NCBI RefSeq assembly: GCF_028331445.1
Contig: NZ_JAQMHX010000002.1
Coordinates: 124,001-188,000, forward strand
From: Candidatus Phyllobacterium onerii
GTDB lineage: Bacteria; Pseudomonadota; Alphaproteobacteria; Rhizobiales; Rhizobiaceae
DNA length: 64,000 bases
Direction of reading: 5' to 3'
This document shows positions 24,910 through 33,950 of the stretch, one piece after another. The notes under the pieces are model-generated. The model made no database searches. It saw only the letters and a list, made by a program, of their open reading frames with translations, and was not told the origin of the DNA. The stretch's first letter is position 1; every line of letters begins with the position of its first letter. Position numbers and translations under genes: made by a program.

Positions 24910-25959
24910 TTACTTCAGGTAATTGAGCAGGCTCAGGCTCTGGATCTTCACGGTCAAGGCATAGGAAGCATCAATCTGGGTCCTCAAAGCCTCAACCCGG
25001 TTGGCGGCCTCAAACGGGTCCACCGCCTCCAGATCGAGAACCGAGCTATTGAGAACATTGATCTGTACTGTCAGCCGGTCGGTCGCGTCCTTTGTCCGGG
25101 CCTGGGCATTACCGAGAAAGGACTGAGCACCCGCCAGTAAAGTAGAGTTCTGGTTGGTCGTCTCCGCGACCTTGTCGATCACCGTGTCAAATGCTGCCTG
25201 ATTGAGGCCGATATCTCCGAGTTCCGCCATCATTGTGTAGCTCATGGCGAGCTGGCGGAATCCCGCATTGTTGGCGCTAACCGACGTCTCCGCCAGCTCA
25301 GTTGGCGCAATCCGGCTCTTGACGAGCGTATCCGACGCCGAAGACCAATTGGCCGACCAGGCAGCGGAATCGAATTGCGCCGCGAGCGACGTGTCCAGGT
25401 AGGTTTTCATGTCTGCCGCGCTGATATTTGCTACCTGCGGGTCAGTGGTCGGGAAGCCGAAGTAATCCTGAAAGGACTGCAAAACAGCGGCCTTGGCGGG
25501 ATCGCCTGCGGAGCCGTAGTCACCCAGCGGCTTCACGTCGGTGTTCTCTCCTGCGAAAATATACTCACCATTGTAGCTGGTGTTGATCAGGTCGGTGGCG
25601 GTCTGCAACAGACCCTTCGCTTTGTCGACGATAATCGAACGGCCCTCGCTCGCCCCGCGCATCGCCGTCACGTTGCCGAGAAAATCCTGCGATCCCTTGA
25701 TGACATTGCTCAAGGCATCTTGAGAGGCTTTCATTCGTTCAGAGATCAGCCCATTGGTCTGGGTCAAGACTGTCAGCCGATCGTGCTCTTTACGCAGAGA
25801 AAGCGACTGGCCCGTGCGGCTTCCAAGGGTAAGCCCTGTGTCGAAAACAAAACCCGTTGTGGCTTCCTGATTCGCCTTGACCAGTTCTGCCTGCGCCTTG
25901 GCGATGATATTACGTGTCGAGTTGGATAGCATATAGGATGAAACCGACTGGGTCTTCAT
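24910..25959 (-). CDS. flgL: Hook-filament junction protein FlgL
   Basis: A 349-residue flagellin-like protein with the N-terminal coiled-coil helix SNSTRNIIAKAQAELVKANQ then EATTGFVFDTGLTLGSRTGQ, and a C-terminal helix ending DASYALTVKIQSLSLLNYL, which form the D0/D1 shell as in FlgL. It starts 2 bp after the flgK stop. FlgL is the second junction protein, exported with its chaperone. Confidence 0.9.
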   Translation of the reverse strand: MKTQSVSSYMLSNSTRNIIAKAQAELVKANQEATTGFVFDTGLTLGSRTGQSLSLRKEHDRLTVLTQTNGLISERMKASQDALSNVIKGSQDFLGNVTAMRGASEGRSIIVDKAKGLLQTATDLINTSYNGEYIFAGENTDVKPLGDYGSAGDPAKAAVLQSFQDYFGFPTTDPQVANISAADMKTYLDTSLAAQFDSAAWSANWSSASDTLVKSRIAPTELAETSVSANNAGFRQLAMSYTMMAELGDIGLNQAAFDTVIDKVAETTNQNSTLLAGAQSFLGNAQARTKDATDRLTVQINVLNSSVLDLEAVDPFEAANRVEALRTQIDASYALTVKIQSLSLLNYLK

Positions 25960-25961
25960 AT

Positions 25962-27428
25962 CTATCTCACCGCCTGAAAGAGTTCGTTCAACATGGCATC
26001 AACGGCGGAGATGATCTGCGCCGATGCCTTATAGGAATGTTCGAGATCGAGCATCGACGCCATCTCCGTGTCTATATTCACGCCACTGGTGTTGGAAATG
26101 GCGTCTTCGGCACGCGATGCCAGAACGGTGTTGTACTCATTGGTCTGGGTTACAGATTTGCGCTTGGTCTCAAGCGAACTGATCGTGGCCGCAGAAAAAT
26201 CAAGAAGACTTTTCCTATCGCCGGCGGCTGCATCCGGATCGTAGTTGCGAGGCGCCGAGATAGAACCGATGAGATCCTGGAGCCGCGCTGAAAATCCCGC
26301 GGAGCCGTCGGGATTCTGTACGTAATCTGCGCCTGCCGCACCGCCATCGCGCAAGAGAGCTGGGTTGCCGCCTTCGGTCAGGATGAAGGCGGCAGAAACC
26401 CTGATTGTGCCGGCAATGCCCGGAAGAATCGCCGCGTCCGCCGGCATTGTTGGCGCACCTGAATACGTGAACAGACCGGGCACCGTCGGTAGCGTCGCCG
26501 GTGTTTTCTGGTCCTTTTCCGCGAACATGCTGACGAGGCTGCGCGCTATCTCGTCGAGTTGGTTTTGATAGGCCGGCGCCGTGTCGTCGCGCAGTTGCAA
26601 CAAACCGCTGAGGCGGCCAGTACCATAGGGCTGCTGAAATGTTCCATGCGATAGCGGCACGCCATCGACATAGACATCGTTGCCGCCTGTACCCGCGCTG
26701 AATGCGCTGGTCGGTGTGAAGCTGACCGTGCGCGGTGAACCTTCGAAAAGCGTTACACCGGATTCGGCAAACACCACCATGTCGTTATCGCCGCGGACCA
26801 GCGTCGTGATGCCGATCTCGCCTGACATCTGCTTCAGCAGGCCATCGCGCTGGTCGAGATAGTCCGAGACGTCTGTGCCGGAACGCGTGCCGTTGATGAT
26901 CCTGTTGTTGACGGTCTCGAACTGCGCCAGCAGCGCGTTCAGATTCTTGACGGAATCGCCGATGTCGTTGTCGGCATCCTGGCGCAGCTTCTGCGTTTCT
27001 TCCGTGCCCTTGTTCAGCGCGTTGGCGAGTTCTGTCGCCTTGGTGACCGCGGATTCCCCAACTGACGTGTTGCCGGGCTGCGAGGCGTAGAGCTGCAATG
27101 AATCGCGCAAGTCGCCAAGGAGCGAACTTGGTGATCCCGATGCATCATCGGCCGAATAGATCCCGGACAGCCGGTCGAGGCCGGCCTGCAGCGTGTTGGA
27201 CGCGTTATACTGGCTGTTGCTTTCAATAAATTTGGACAGAAGCGCGGAGTCGGCCGAGCGGGTCATGGAAAGATAGGTCGATCCGTTTGGCCCGCTCACG
27301 ACGGAACCAATACGCCGGGTAAAATCAGGATCGTTGGCGCCCGCGATGTTGCGGGAGACCAGCGCTGTCTGTTTCGATACGGTATTGAGCGCACTCTGAG
27401 CAGTAAGGAGCGCCGAAGTTAGTGACAT
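25962..27428 (-). CDS. flgK: Hook-filament junction protein FlgK
   Basis: A 488-residue axial protein. The N-terminus SLTSALLTAQSALNTVSKQT, with ALVSRNIAGANDPDFTRRIG, is the rod/hook N-terminal helix (N.A...DPDF). The C-terminal SGVNIDTEMASMLDLEHSYK then ASAQIISAVDAMLNELF is the matching helix of FlgK. Length agrees with rhizobial FlgK. It lies between flgE and flgL. Confidence 0.94.
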   Translation of the reverse strand: MSLTSALLTAQSALNTVSKQTALVSRNIAGANDPDFTRRIGSVVSGPNGSTYLSMTRSADSALLSKFIESNSQYNASNTLQAGLDRLSGIYSADDASGSPSSLLGDLRDSLQLYASQPGNTSVGESAVTKATELANALNKGTEETQKLRQDADNDIGDSVKNLNALLAQFETVNNRIINGTRSGTDVSDYLDQRDGLLKQMSGEIGITTLVRGDNDMVVFAESGVTLFEGSPRTVSFTPTSAFSAGTGGNDVYVDGVPLSHGTFQQPYGTGRLSGLLQLRDDTAPAYQNQLDEIARSLVSMFAEKDQKTPATLPTVPGLFTYSGAPTMPADAAILPGIAGTIRVSAAFILTEGGNPALLRDGGAAGADYVQNPDGSAGFSARLQDLIGSISAPRNYDPDAAAGDRKSLLDFSAATISSLETKRKSVTQTNEYNTVLASRAEDAISNTSGVNIDTEMASMLDLEHSYKASAQIISAVDAMLNELFQAVR

Positions 27429-27459
27429 GCCCTGTGTCCATTCGCCATTAGGAGTTCAG

Positions 27460-28722
27460 CTATCTTTTCAGATTCACCAGCACGTCCATCAAATCCGCGC
27501 CGGTCTGAAAGACCTTCGAATTTGCGGTATAGCTTCTCTGAGATTCAATCATTTCCGTCAGTTCCTGCGCGATGTCGGCATTCGATTCTTCGAGCGCCCC
27601 GGATGTCAGCGTGCCAAAGCTGCCGCTACCGGCAAAGCCGAGTTGGACGTCGCCGGATTCTGCACTCGGGGAGAACACATTGCCTGTCATGACAAGCAGG
27701 TTGTCAGGACTTGGAACGTCGGCCAGCGCAATCTGGTAAATCGCCCGCTTCGCACCGTTCTTGTAGATGGCGGTTACGGTGCCATCGTCGGCGATGCTGA
27801 CATTTTCGATTGGGCTTGGCGTGTTGCCGTCAATCTTTACCTCGATTGGCGTGTAATCACCTGCCAGCTGTTTGGTGGCGGAAAAGTCGATTTCCAGCGC
27901 CTGTCCGTTTGGTACTGGGACCGAGATCGACTTGTCAGCAGAAGTAAGCTTGCCGGTGACGGCATCAAACGTATAATTTTCCGTCGTCAACGGAGCGGCA
28001 GGCGTATAGGGAAACCCACCGGCGGCCGATGCATTGGCATGATTATAGGCGGCAACTTCCCAGGTATTGTCTGCAGTCTTGGTGAAGTAGAGATCGACGA
28101 CGACGACGTTACCGAGATTGTCAAATGTCTGCACGGATGTCTTGGCCGTATATTGAGCTGACGCAGTGGCATTTGTCGGCGGGCGGTCAGCCGCGGCAAC
28201 AATCGAAGCGCCTGCCGGGAGATTGGCCGTAAATATGCCGGTCTTGCTTGGATCGGCGATCAGGTCATTTTGAGCGATGTTGACCTTTTCGAGCCCCTGA
28301 AAGCCATTGGCAACCGGATTGACGTTGCCATTGACCACCGGATAACCCATCAGATAGTAACCGGCCGAATTGACAAGGTTGCCTTGCGCATCCGGTACGA
28401 ATGAACCGGCGCGCGTCAGATAGGGCGTATCGTCGGCATTGCCGACGATGAAGAAGCCATTGCCTTTCAGCGCAAGGTCGGTCGAAGAAGTCGTAAAGCG
28501 CTGCGAGCCGTCATCCGAAATATGGTGGCGAATGACCGTTTCGACACCACCGGAATTATAAGCCCCGCCAGAACTTGGCAACACCAGCGATGCGAACTGC
28601 GTGCTGGCGCGCTTGTAGCCGGTCGTGCTGGAGTTGGCGATGTTGTCCGCCACGGTCGACAGCCTGTTGGCCTGAGCATTCATGCCCGACACACCGGTTC
28701 GCATCATTCCATAGAGGCTCAT
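27460..28722 (-). CDS. flgE: Flagellar hook protein FlgE
   Basis: A 420-residue protein with the flagellar rod N-terminal motif GMNAQANRLSTVADNIANSS then TTGYKRASTQFASLV, central hook domains, and the C-terminal SNADIAQELTEMIESQRSYT then ANSKVFQTGADLMDVLVNL. AAGGAGACGG precedes the ATG. It leads the flgE-flgK-flgL-flaF-flbT-flgD-fliQ operon; the flagellar promoter box at 28756-28783 lies about 50 bp upstream of the start. Confidence 0.95.
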   Translation of the reverse strand: MSLYGMMRTGVSGMNAQANRLSTVADNIANSSTTGYKRASTQFASLVLPSSGGAYNSGGVETVIRHHISDDGSQRFTTSSTDLALKGNGFFIVGNADDTPYLTRAGSFVPDAQGNLVNSAGYYLMGYPVVNGNVNPVANGFQGLEKVNIAQNDLIADPSKTGIFTANLPAGASIVAAADRPPTNATASAQYTAKTSVQTFDNLGNVVVVDLYFTKTADNTWEVAAYNHANASAAGGFPYTPAAPLTTENYTFDAVTGKLTSADKSISVPVPNGQALEIDFSATKQLAGDYTPIEVKIDGNTPSPIENVSIADDGTVTAIYKNGAKRAIYQIALADVPSPDNLLVMTGNVFSPSAESGDVQLGFAGSGSFGTLTSGALEESNADIAQELTEMIESQRSYTANSKVFQTGADLMDVLVNLKR

Positions 28723-28755
28723 TTCCGTCTCCTTGCACCGTGATTCCGTTCAGAA

Positions 28756-28783
28756 TCGTTAGCGCGCAATACTTGCGCGAAGC
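28756..28783 (-). promoter_or_regulatory. Flagellar promoter box of the flgE operon
   Basis: On the minus strand GCTTCGCGCAAG (28772-28783) is followed after 10 nt by TAACGA (28756-28761). It matches the fliF copy at 11 of 12 box positions. Core edge to flgE ATG is 49 bp. Confidence 0.62.
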
Positions 28784-28861
28784 TGACGTTCAGATGGTGT
28801 CACCGGGGAATACTTGAATTTCGACTTGACCGCCGATGGCGGCCAAAATTACTCTGGCAAG

Positions 28862-29533
28862 TCAGTCCAGATTGATGCAGTAGCCGAGAAAGCGCTTGGA
28901 ATCGATCGGATCATAACCAAGTTGCTCACGCAGCTTCTTGCGAAGCTTGCTGATATGACTCTCAACGACACTTTCCTCGACATCGCTGTCGAAAATGCCG
29001 TAGATCGCGCTGAATATCTGCGCCTTGTTGAGCCGGCGTCCGCGATTGGCGATCAAATATTCAAGTATGCGCCGTTCCCGCCGCGGCAAGGAAAAATCAA
29101 GCCCGTTGACCTGCGGATCGCGGCCGTCAGAAAATACCCGGATCGGACCGACCTGCGTTCCCGCATCGCCATTGCCATAGCGGCGGCGAATGGCATTGAT
29201 CCGCGCCAGTATCTCCCGCACATGCATCGGCTTGCGAACCACATCGTCGACACCCGCCTGAAAAAGTTCCAGCGTATGTTCCAATGACTGCGTTTCATTG
29301 ACAGCGATGACCGGCGCTGAACAGCGCTCGCGAATTTTTTGTGGAAACTGGCTGCGATTGACACATTCTCCTATGAGAAATGCCTCGACCGCCATAATGT
29401 CGTTCTTCTGAACGGTGGCGACCCAATCGCCGAAATCGTCCGGAGTAAAACCTGTTGTTGTTATGCCCTCCCGGGCGAACCACGCCGAATACCCACTCGT
29501 CACCAGACTTCGTTCGTCGACGACTACAATCAC
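28862..29533 (-). CDS. ftcR: Flagellar master regulator FtcR, OmpR-type with atypical receiver
   Basis: A 223-residue response-regulator-like protein. The receiver-like N-terminus [20 protein letters not shown] matches FtcR of Brucella and Rem of Sinorhizobium. The C-terminal winged helix (about residues 125-222) contains [20 protein letters not shown] and [20 protein letters not shown]. Where a canonical receiver has a phosphorylated Asp after its third strand, this one reads [12 protein letters not shown], so phosphorylation there is unlikely. I place the start at GTG 29533, with GGAAGG 7 nt upstream and the conserved VIVVVDE start. In Brucella FtcR is reported to act at the fliF promoter. 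It is a single gene between the transglycosylase and flgE. Confidence 0.9.
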   Translation of the reverse strand: MIVVVDERSLVTSGYSAWFAREGITTTGFTPDDFGDWVATVQKNDIMAVEAFLIGECVNRSQFPQKIRERCSAPVIAVNETQSLEHTLELFQAGVDDVVRKPMHVREILARINAIRRRYGNGDAGTQVGPIRVFSDGRDPQVNGLDFSLPRRERRILEYLIANRGRRLNKAQIFSAIYGIFDSDVEESVVESHISKLRKKLREQLGYDPIDSKRFLGYCINLD

Positions 29534-29607
29534 TGCCCCACCTTCCGAATCATTTATTTTGCCCCAAGCAACACACAACTAGCGGGGTCGATGACTCGGC
29601 GACAATT

Positions 29608-29635
29608 CCCAATATATTGTACCTAATTTATTGGG
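29608..29635. promoter_or_regulatory. Inverted repeat upstream of ftcR
   Basis: CCCAATA (29608-29614) and TATTGGG (29629-29635) form a perfect 7-bp dyad with a 14-bp AT-rich centre, 74-102 bp upstream of the ftcR start. It is in a gene-free AT-rich 239-bp gap (29534-29772) and could be the operator of a regulator acting on ftcR, for example the VjbR protein encoded at 52451-53242. No binding evidence. Confidence 0.4.
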
Positions 29636-29772
29636 AGACCTAAATAATTCGGATTAGATGCATTCTCGGGGAAGCTGGCAGGTCCGGCGCGGGCAGGATC
29701 ATTACCAATTTGAACTTTACAAAATATGACAGTGAAGACAAATTCACGTTTTATTACCAAGTATTAACACAA

Positions 29773-30363
29773 TCACTTATCGCAAAACATTCGCGCCTTT
29801 GGCGTCCAGTTGCCGAAGCCGGTAGCCACCATATTTTCAATTACCCGGCAAACATATTGCTTCTGGGACGGGTCGTTGTTGGGTCCCGCGTGATAGCGCG
29901 CAACCGCCATGGTCCAACCGCCTTCGCGTGCTCTGAGCTCTTTTAGAAATCGCGCGGCGTAGTCGACATTCGCGGCAGGGTTTAACATTGCCTCTACAGA
30001 CGGGAATTTGCTGGCGTGAAAATAGTGATTGATCTGCATGCATCCGATGTCGATGAGCTTTGCTCCGCGCGCATGCGCCTCGTTGAATTTGGCCATGGCA
30101 GCTGCTGCTGACGGCATAAAAACCGCTTTGCCTTCTATATTCATTGCATAGGGCTGGAGCGAGTCCTTGTGCCCCGTTTCAGTCAAACCTACCGCGTAGA
30201 GAATGCCGATAGGAATATCGTACTTCCTCGACGCACGGTGCATTTGCTGCTCGCAGAGGTTTTCCGCCGAGGCAGTCTGCAACGCGAGAAACAGGCTAAA
30301 CAACCAACCCGCGTGAACGGCCATACCCAATATCCGGCTCGGTTGCCTTTTCCACACGCGCAT
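29773..30363 (-). CDS. Lytic transglycosylase of the flagellar cluster
   Basis: A 196-residue secreted protein. A basic start (MRVWKRQPSR) and a hydrophobic stretch ending at SAENLC form a signal peptide; then YDIPIGILYAVGLTETGHKD holds the catalytic Glu of the SLT fold, GCMQINHYFHA the GxMQI motif, and YAARFLKELRAREGGWTMAV the closing AxxYxxG-type region, with AVARYHAGPN. It should open peptidoglycan for the rod, replacing the missing FlgJ hydrolase domain. ATG 30363 has GGAGAG upstream and lies within the last 68 bp of fliK in another frame. Rhizobial clusters hold a homologous gene between motD/fliK and rem. Confidence 0.85.
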   Translation of the reverse strand: MRVWKRQPSRILGMAVHAGWLFSLFLALQTASAENLCEQQMHRASRKYDIPIGILYAVGLTETGHKDSLQPYAMNIEGKAVFMPSAAAAMAKFNEAHARGAKLIDIGCMQINHYFHASKFPSVEAMLNPAANVDYAARFLKELRAREGGWTMAVARYHAGPNNDPSQKQYVCRVIENMVATGFGNWTPKARMFCDK

Positions 30364-31510
30364 CGGATCGCATCTCTCCAAAGGGTTCTTGATTGCCGGA
30401 ACGGTCACCGGGCGAGCCGTCGAACCCGGATTGACCCTGACCGCTGGCTCGCGCGCCGGCCTGATCCTGCGCGGACGGGTTCTGCTGCCCTGTCTGCGTG
30501 CTCGAGGCGGCTCCGGAGCGATCAATGACCGAGATGGTGACTGACGAGGCATCATCTGCCACACCCGCCCGCTGCAGCGCCTTGCCAAGCATGTCATGGT
30601 CCTTGGCCAGATGTTCTGCCATCGCCGGGTTTTCCGCCATCAATTGGATATGCATCCCGTCAGGCGTCAGACGCATGCGCGCCGTTACCGTTCCAAGTTC
30701 GATGGGCTGAAGCTGGATCACCAGCGTTCTGGCGCCGGGCATGCTGCGATCAGAAAGAACCTCGACATCGGTTATCGGCAGGCGGGAGGTTTGTACCGGC
30801 ACCGAATTATTCGACGCAGCCGCACCGAGTTTTGCCTCCGCCTGAACCGACGGGAGGAGTGCGGGCGTAGCTGCCTCACCAGGCGCGGCGTATTCGACCG
30901 GGGCGGCCTTGATGTTCACCTTGGCTTTCGGTGCCTCGGGTGCCTCGGTCGCAGGCGCAACGTCCTGCCCGGCTTGCGAGACTAATTTGCCGGGTTGCTG
31001 TCTGTCCTGCAAGGCAGCGGCTACCTGGGTATTCGTGACGGCTTTCAGATCGCTCTTCCCGGGCCTTTTATCGGGCACGGATATCTCGGCCGGTTTTTCG
31101 CTTGCCTGATCCGCGTCGACGATTTGCATGGGTTCTATAACGATATCGGCTTTGGATGACGCCCTGGCTTTGGTGACGGATTGTGGCTTTGCGCCATTTT
31201 CGTGCTGCTGCCGGTCGAGCAATTGTTCGAAAGCAAGAAGCGCCTGGCCGAAGACACCTTGAGCGGGAGCGCCCGGAACATCCCTGTCCTCCTCATCCAG
31301 CTCCGCTGTATCGCGCCATTCCGTCAAGCTCTTGTCCGGCTTTGAATTTTCCTTGTCGAGCTTCAGCTTCGGGCCAACCGCTCTCACCATTGAGCTGAAA
31401 TCCGAAGATGCATCCTTCTCCGGCTTTTGGTCAGGCATAGCGTCCTTGCCCTTGTCGCGGACAATTGCTTCAAGCATTGTCTTAAGAGGCATCTGAGCTC
31501 CCATGGTCAT
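30296..31510 (-). CDS. fliK: Flagellar hook-length control protein FliK (MotD)
   Basis: A 404-residue hydrophilic protein. The first ~260 residues are low-complexity, rich in Lys, Asp, Ala and Pro, as in other hook-length rulers. The C-terminal domain (about residues 265-340) has LVIQLQPIELGTVTARMRLT then PDGMHIQLMAENPAMAEHLA, the FliK substrate-switch core. In Sinorhizobium this gene was first called motD and later recognised as fliK. Its start overlaps the motC stop and its 3' end overlaps the transglycosylase gene by 68 bp. Confidence 0.87.
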   Translation of the reverse strand: MTMGAQMPLKTMLEAIVRDKGKDAMPDQKPEKDASSDFSSMVRAVGPKLKLDKENSKPDKSLTEWRDTAELDEEDRDVPGAPAQGVFGQALLAFEQLLDRQQHENGAKPQSVTKARASSKADIVIEPMQIVDADQASEKPAEISVPDKRPGKSDLKAVTNTQVAAALQDRQQPGKLVSQAGQDVAPATEAPEAPKAKVNIKAAPVEYAAPGEAATPALLPSVQAEAKLGAAASNNSVPVQTSRLPITDVEVLSDRSMPGARTLVIQLQPIELGTVTARMRLTPDGMHIQLMAENPAMAEHLAKDHDMLGKALQRAGVADDASSVTISVIDRSGAASSTQTGQQNPSAQDQAGARASGQGQSGFDGSPGDRSGNQEPFGEMRSDARVEKATEPDIGYGRSRGLVV

Positions 31511-32709
31511 TTCCTCGCCCTCCCGAGCAGCGCGTCAACGGCGTCGAGTTTCTTGCGTGTTTCATCAATCATCGGATCGACGGCATTGACCGGAGCTGCC
31601 TTGGCGCTGCCAGGTTCGGCGATTGCAATGGCACTGCCTGCGACCGGCGCTTGCTGCAGTCCATCCATCCCCGCAATTGGTTGTGCAAGAATCTTGTTTG
31701 CCATCACGATCGCAGCCTCCAAGAGATTGACGTCACGACCATGCAGACGGTCTCTCGGCAGTTTCGAAAGCATGAACCTGGCGTCGCCGGTCTTGTCGGA
31801 TCCAACATTGCTGACCGCCAGATAGAGCTTGGCTTGCGTGTCGTCTGTCCTAAGCACAGTTGAAAGGGCGTCAGCCTGTTCCGACGCAAATCGTGCCCGC
31901 TGCATATCGCCATCGACGATCGCACCTCGGGCAATGCGCAGGTAGAAAGGCAAGCGGGCACCGGGCCACGCCAAGGAGGCCAACTCTTCGATCTCCGCAT
32001 TGCTGATCTTATCCTTGATCACCATCAAGGCGTCGACAAGCTGGCGAAAGAAGTCCTCCGAATAGGGGGAAAGGGCGAAGCGCTGAAGATAATTCCGCGC
32101 CAATAACCTGACCTTGTCCTTGTCTCCAAGGCGTGCCGCGATCATCAGTCCACGCCGCAGCGCCGCCTCCTCCAGCAGCGTTCCCGGTGCGTTGAGGCGT
32201 ATATAATCCAGGCGCTTGAGTGCGGTTCCTGCGTCGAGGCCCGCGAGCTGTGTCGCCGTGACCAGATAGATCGATGCAACAAGCTCGATGGGAACATTAG
32301 GCGGCAGTTCCTGGAAATTCTCGATAATGCGCAGCGTATCGCCATCGGCATAAGCCAGAGACCCCGCTACGAGTTTGGGATCGACCTGACCGAGATTTGC
32401 CGAGGTCAATATGGTGCGAACGACCTCTGGATTGCCGCCATTAAGGAGATAGATGAAAATGGCGTAGACATTTGCCGGTTTCGACCAGACTTCCGGCCTG
32501 GCAGCCTGTAGCTGTTCAGCAATATGGCCGAGCACGCGATTGAGCATCGGCAATGCTTCCGGCTTTCCGGACGCCACCTGATCCTGCAGCATGCGCATGG
32601 ATCGCACCAGCATGTAGGGCTCAGGTGAGGGCATGGCAGCATGCGCCGTTGTCAGCGGCATACTGATCAGGCCGAACAACAACCAGCGGATGGTTTGCCG
32701 TGCGATCAT
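31507..32709 (-). CDS. motC: Periplasmic motor protein MotC
   Basis: A 400-residue exported protein with a signal peptide (residues 1-24, ending TTAHA-AMP) and a long alpha-helical repeat-like domain (LDYIRLNAPGTLLEEAALRR, ARNYLQRFALSPYSEDFFRQ). It fits MotC of rhizobia, a periplasmic partner that binds MotB and is needed for rotation. ATG overlaps the motB stop. A dedicated chaperone, MotE, is encoded at 39286-39819. Confidence 0.9.
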   Translation of the reverse strand: MIARQTIRWLLFGLISMPLTTAHAAMPSPEPYMLVRSMRMLQDQVASGKPEALPMLNRVLGHIAEQLQAARPEVWSKPANVYAIFIYLLNGGNPEVVRTILTSANLGQVDPKLVAGSLAYADGDTLRIIENFQELPPNVPIELVASIYLVTATQLAGLDAGTALKRLDYIRLNAPGTLLEEAALRRGLMIAARLGDKDKVRLLARNYLQRFALSPYSEDFFRQLVDALMVIKDKISNAEIEELASLAWPGARLPFYLRIARGAIVDGDMQRARFASEQADALSTVLRTDDTQAKLYLAVSNVGSDKTGDARFMLSKLPRDRLHGRDVNLLEAAIVMANKILAQPIAGMDGLQQAPVAGSAIAIAEPGSAKAAPVNAVDPMIDETRKKLDAVDALLGRARK

Positions 32710-33950
32710 CTGGAAGCTGTCTTCAGAAAGATGTCGATGCGCCGGTTCTGGGCAGCGTAAGGATCTGCCGGAATCTTTGGGTCGCGGTCGGCATAGCCTT
32801 CAACGCGCAGGATGCGTTTGGCGTTAAGACCACCACGCGTCAGCATATAATAGGCCATATGTGCACGTGCCGATGACAGGCGCCAGTTGTCATAGGTTTC
32901 GCTTTTGAACGGTCGCGCATCGGTGTGTCCGCTGATGACCACGTCGCCCTTGCGGGTGGCAATGATCTTGGCGATTTCATCGAGCACCTGCACCACGCGT
33001 TTGTCAGGCTTGGCCGATCCTATGGCAAACATGCCATAATCAACCTTGTCGGTGAGCTGGATCATGACGCCATCTTCAGTGGGGACGACCGAAATGTCAG
33101 GCGCTTTTTCATCCGAGCTCGCGCCCGTTTTCTTCGAAATCTCCGCTGCAAGTTCACGGGCAGCGTTGATCTCAACCGCGCCGGGCTTTTCGTCTTTCAC
33201 GACCGCTGCCTTTTCGGCATTCGCCAGCTTGACATCATTGGATGCAGCAGCTTTCGCGTCGGCCAGCGGCTCGCCAGCGGCCATTCGTTTCTCCAGCGCC
33301 ACCTGCTTTATTTGCCCGTCATCAGAAGCCTCATTCGGCTGTGGCGCTATCGCTTTGTCCTGGGATGGAGGCGACGTTACCGGACTGTCCGTCAGAGGGA
33401 AAATCTCATCCTCGACGTGGGTCGACCAGTAGTTGGGATTGAATGGGTCGCGATAGGCGTCTCCGCCCTCGGCACCTGTCGATGGACCGGCACGATTGGA
33501 GCCGCCCTCCCCCGCTGCAGAACGGTTTTGCAGAACGCCGGACTCCGTGGCGATCTCGGCAAGCACGGCATACGGATCTTTGAAAATCTGCCGTTCTTCG
33601 GTTGCAGGTGGTGATTGAACCTGCTTTTCATTGCGCGCACTTTTGGTCTCGGCATCGGTCGCATCCAGGCTTTCAAAGCGAACCTTGCCCTCCTGGTTGT
33701 CGGTTTCCTCAATGCCTTTCGGCCTCGATTGCCGGTCCATCAGTTTGACCGGATTGAAATAGGCGGCAACGGCAGCCTTCGTTTCCTCGTTGGCCGCATT
33801 GATGAGCCACATGACAAGGAAGAAGGCCATCATTGCGGTCATAAAATCCGCATAGGCGATTTTCCAGACCCCGCCGTGATGACCCTCTTCATGTTCACGG
33901 CCGCGCCGCACAATTATGATTTCACGGTGCGTTTCCGGATCAATGTTCAT
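32706..33950 (-). CDS. motB: Flagellar stator protein MotB
   Basis: A 414-residue protein. The single N-terminal membrane helix WKIAYADFMTAMMAFFLVMW carries the proton-binding Asp35. A long linker follows, and the C-terminal OmpA-like peptidoglycan-binding domain (about 290-410) shows VVISGHTDARPF and LSSARAHMAYYMLTRGGL with RILRVEGYADRDPKIP. The linker is long, typical of alphaproteobacterial MotB that contacts MotC. Unlike many bacteria, motA is not adjacent; it lies 13 kb away at 47202. Confidence 0.95.
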   Translation of the reverse strand: MNIDPETHREIIIVRRGREHEEGHHGGVWKIAYADFMTAMMAFFLVMWLINAANEETKAAVAAYFNPVKLMDRQSRPKGIEETDNQEGKVRFESLDATDAETKSARNEKQVQSPPATEERQIFKDPYAVLAEIATESGVLQNRSAAGEGGSNRAGPSTGAEGGDAYRDPFNPNYWSTHVEDEIFPLTDSPVTSPPSQDKAIAPQPNEASDDGQIKQVALEKRMAAGEPLADAKAAASNDVKLANAEKAAVVKDEKPGAVEINAARELAAEISKKTGASSDEKAPDISVVPTEDGVMIQLTDKVDYGMFAIGSAKPDKRVVQVLDEIAKIIATRKGDVVISGHTDARPFKSETYDNWRLSSARAHMAYYMLTRGGLNAKRILRVEGYADRDPKIPADPYAAQNRRIDIFLKTASR

